Shown here one piece after another: positions 61,146 to 64,000 of a DNA stretch of 64,000 nt (its first letter is position 1; the number at the start of each line of letters is the position of its first letter). The DNA comes from Lophius americanus (lineage: Eukaryota; Chordata; Actinopteri; Lophiiformes; Lophiidae), in NCBI GenBank assembly GCA_037951165.1, contig JBBDHG010000133.1, positions 1,716,001 to 1,780,000 on the forward strand. Direction: 5' to 3'. A model generated the notes under the pieces. That model did not search any database and was not told the origin of the DNA. It was given only the letters and a program-made list of their open reading frames with translations. The position numbers and the translations under genes were made by a program.

Positions 61146-64000
61146 GCTTGAACATGTAATGTGTGTGGATCTACAATTTCAATTCCAATTCCAATAGAAA
61201 CTTTGTGAAAATACCAGAAATGAGTACGCTGTTAACTTTCTCCTACATTATAAATGGATACAGTCACTTATAAATAGCGGAAAATTAAACAATACCTCAT
61301 ACAAGTCGGTGGTGTGTGTTTAGGTGTTTAAAGAGGAGAGAAAAGGGAACGACACACATGACAGACAGCTTAAAACATGACATTATTTTCTTTAGGAGTA
61401 TTGAATAATCTTTGCTGGCTGAGAGAGACTTTGAATTGTTCAGAGGGCTTCATATCCCCAGGATTTGAGAAGGATTTAGCTAGCCATTCTTCAAACAAAG
61501 CAGTAGAGGGCAAAAGGCCAAGAAGAAAGGATTTATAGAGCAGAAAAAATAATACATATAAAAGACAGCAGTAACATCTCAAGCAAAACCTTGTAACCAT
61601 TTTGTAGTTAATATTGGAAAGGCTCTCAACCTTTTTAACTGGAGGTCCATTTTGTTACTTTTAAAATACAAATTCAGAACCACCTCACTAAAAATGAGGA
61701 AAAAATAACTACAGAGTACACTGCCTGTGACATTTTAGCACATTCATAACACTGTGTTTTCAGCTTAGCAACACTGTCTGCCATTATAAATACAAATTTG
61801 ATGTATTCAGGGTCTTATTTCCTCACTAGACTGTTACTGCTGCGCAGATGTTTCCTACATAATTATATTGATTTAAAAACAAATTCTATTTTCCGTCACT
61901 GCCTTGAAGCTGGCTGAGGGTGGCTGATAAAGTATACTGGTAAAAAATGTTTATGGCAAAAATATATCTAAGCTATCGAGTATGTCATTACTGAGACATC
62001 AATATAAACAAAACCAGAAAAATAAATTCTGACCTCAATGTAATGGAGCTTTTCGACACTTTTATGGCCATGTCACTGAGTCTAAGACGGATTAAGAAGT
62101 ATATCAGTGTAGTGATAGTAGCTGCATGGAAGATCTTCTATCTGGAATAGATTGGTAGACAAAGGGGGGAAGTCACCTTTTCTTAACTTTGTCCAGTTAG
62201 CATTACTTTTGCAGCAGAGCTGACTTCAGAAAACATTGCTTCATGCCTCCTACTCTACTCATTACAGTGCTTAATCCTCTCTTCTTAAATGAATAACAAC
62301 ACGTCATTAATGTCTCATTAGGGCATTTTGCACATACGTGCACACACGGAGCACATATTTCAACCATTACTCTGAGTGTCTTCCAGAGGCACTAATTAGA
62401 GTTAAAGAATGATCCAGACCCAGCTGCAGTGCTGCAGCCTGGAAGTGCAGATTAACCTTAAAAAAATAACACTGTTTCTTTGATACTTGAACGCAGTCCT
62501 CCTTTTAAATAAAAGTCAGGACATGGTAAAAACTGCAGAGTTAGATGATCAGTTGTCTGCTACAGCCTTCTGTGGTTGTAAATTGTCTACACAGCACATA
62601 AGCTGGATGACCTAAGTGACGTGCCAGATTCCTGCTCACGTACTGATCTGACCCTCCCCACTTGCATGACTCCATTCATTGAAGATGACCTTTCACCCCT
62701 GCCTGTGTCGGTTAAAGAGAGTTAACCTCTTGTGGTCTGGAAGGGAGTGAAAAAGCTAATGTTTCATTAAATAAGGGACATTTTTGACTAAATATATATG
62801 ACTGACACTCTAAACACACAGTCTAGGCAGTCTAGGCATTTATTTCTATGTAAATAAATAGGAAAACAACTACCTGTGAAGCAGCAAGCTGTGAGACTTA
62901 GGTTGCCATGTCAGCCATCTAGATTAGACAACCCAGACTAGATTGGGGGTGGGTAGCTGTTCCTTTGACTCTGACCTTCAGCAACCGGCAGTAACGTCTC
63001 CTTTCGGAGAGGAAGGTTTTTGCCGAGGTAATCAGAGAAGGATGGAGACCCGGCGACTCTGTCTTTTCTGATCCTCCCATTGACTCTTGGCAGACAAAGT
63101 CCAAAACGGGGACTAATTCTTTCAAATACAGAGCCATTTTTTCCCTCCACCACCGACACCCCCATTACTGCAGTTGATCAATCTGGTATTTTCTTTATGC
63201 AGGGTCAGTATTTTCTATATAAGTTGTCTTTCTGTTGGAGATAGTTTAAATGACCGAGGACGCATACAAAAGAAAAGTGTCTTGCATCAAGCACCCCTTC
63301 CATTTTTCATTTTGTCAGAGCTCTCATTCTCATTCATTCAAACTGGTCTGTGTTTTGTTATCAGTGAGGTATTGACAGATGAGTATTGACAGGTAGGGCA
63401 ACCTCTCCTTTCTGGTTTGAGTTGATTCATCAGAGGCAGAACAAGTAGAGGAGAGCAACACGCTCAGAGTCATGGCTGACAACACATGCGGGAGTGATTA
63501 ATGTATCATGAATGTTTGAGTGTGATAAACATCTACATGTGAGCCAGTGAATATATTGGTTCCTCTTCTTTGTTCCTGCAAGAGCTTTGCCCTAGCATGT
63601 CTGAGGAGATCTTAAGTTCTATGCAGAATTTTCTAAGTTACAAGGCAAAGTGAGAAAGTGCTACACGGTAGATGGGAAACAATATGTTACTGTTATAACA
63701 ACAACACACAGAGGTCAGAGAAAGCTTCATAGCTCAGATCAACTTTAACATATTTAATTGTCTTACACAATTTCTGTATTACTTACAGTGGTTGGAAGCA
63801 AATAAAAATGGACATTTCTTAATGTAAAGCTCGGCACAAATTTACTACTTCGACCATTACAAGGAGAAAACATAATAACCAATGCAGTCGAAAACTTCAT
63901 GCCAGTGTTCAAATAACCTCAGAAGACATTTAGTGTCAGACCCATCATTATAGGTCTATGTAACCAAATCTCAAAAGACAATGCTTAAATGTCCATAGGA

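Larger units (their letters stand above)
43742..64000. other. upstream region or 5' intron of slc2a4rg; no convincing exon
   Basis: Twenty kilobases with no ORF that matches a protein family I know. It contains LINE 3' remnants (47221-47335, 50563-50625, 51465-51606, 58875-58935, 60875-61145), a hairpin (48369-48407), a (TAA)n (54148-54174), an 18-bp tandem array (54756-54811), a (TA)n (59803-59836) and several conserved-looking GC-richer patches (58.1, 60.4, 62.6, 63.0 kb). The missing slc2a4rg 5' exon(s) may be here, unrecognised, or beyond the window. Confidence 0.5.

Overview
The window is vertebrate nuclear DNA and almost certainly from a ray-finned (teleost) fish. Coding sequence sits in short exons with GT/AG boundaries inside large introns. 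The background is full of dinucleotide microsatellites, old LINE 3' ends, a tRNA-like SINE-type repeat and TIR elements with ends typical of fish genomes. There are no operons, CRISPR arrays, rRNA or tRNA genes. The species cannot be told from the sequence.

Three transcription units are supported. (1) The 3' half of zbtb46 is on the + strand, with coding exons at 10746-11027, 22603-22778 and 22868-23308 and a long 3'UTR to about 27.0-27.2 kb. The exon encoding its BTB domain is not in the window and must lie upstream of base 1. (2) Inside the 11.6-kb zbtb46 intron, on the same strand, lies a cassette of three exons (17402-17718, 19149-19191, 19282-20081). It encodes a four-zinc-finger protein that I cannot name. 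It has its own stop codon and candidate poly(A) signals. Its first exon has a strong splice acceptor in the same phase as the zbtb46 donor upstream, so it is either a nested gene or an alternative C-terminus that swaps one zinc-finger module for another. (3) slc2a4rg (GLUT4 enhancer factor / HDBP1 family) is on the - strand, with seven coding exons between 43741 and 32895. It contains the nuclear-localisation RKRK, a C2H2 finger and the C-terminal C-clamp. Its 5' exon(s) were not found.

zbtb46 and slc2a4rg converge tail to tail, the arrangement I recall for human 20q13.33. This supports both names and calling the second gene slc2a4rg rather than its paralogues znf395 or znf704. Candidate poly(A) signals for the two strands lie within 40 bp of each other near 27.2 kb.

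The remaining roughly 90 percent is intron, UTR and intergenic sequence: pyrimidine tracts (1.06-1.8, 4.26-4.66, 12.58-13.05 kb), microsatellites, a C31 homopolymer, DNA-transposon remnants (3.4, 9.4, 15.0-15.5, 29.7-30.2 kb), LINE/SINE remnants, and a 20-kb stretch at the right end without a recognisable exon. Most short ORFs in the window are chance or repeat-derived.
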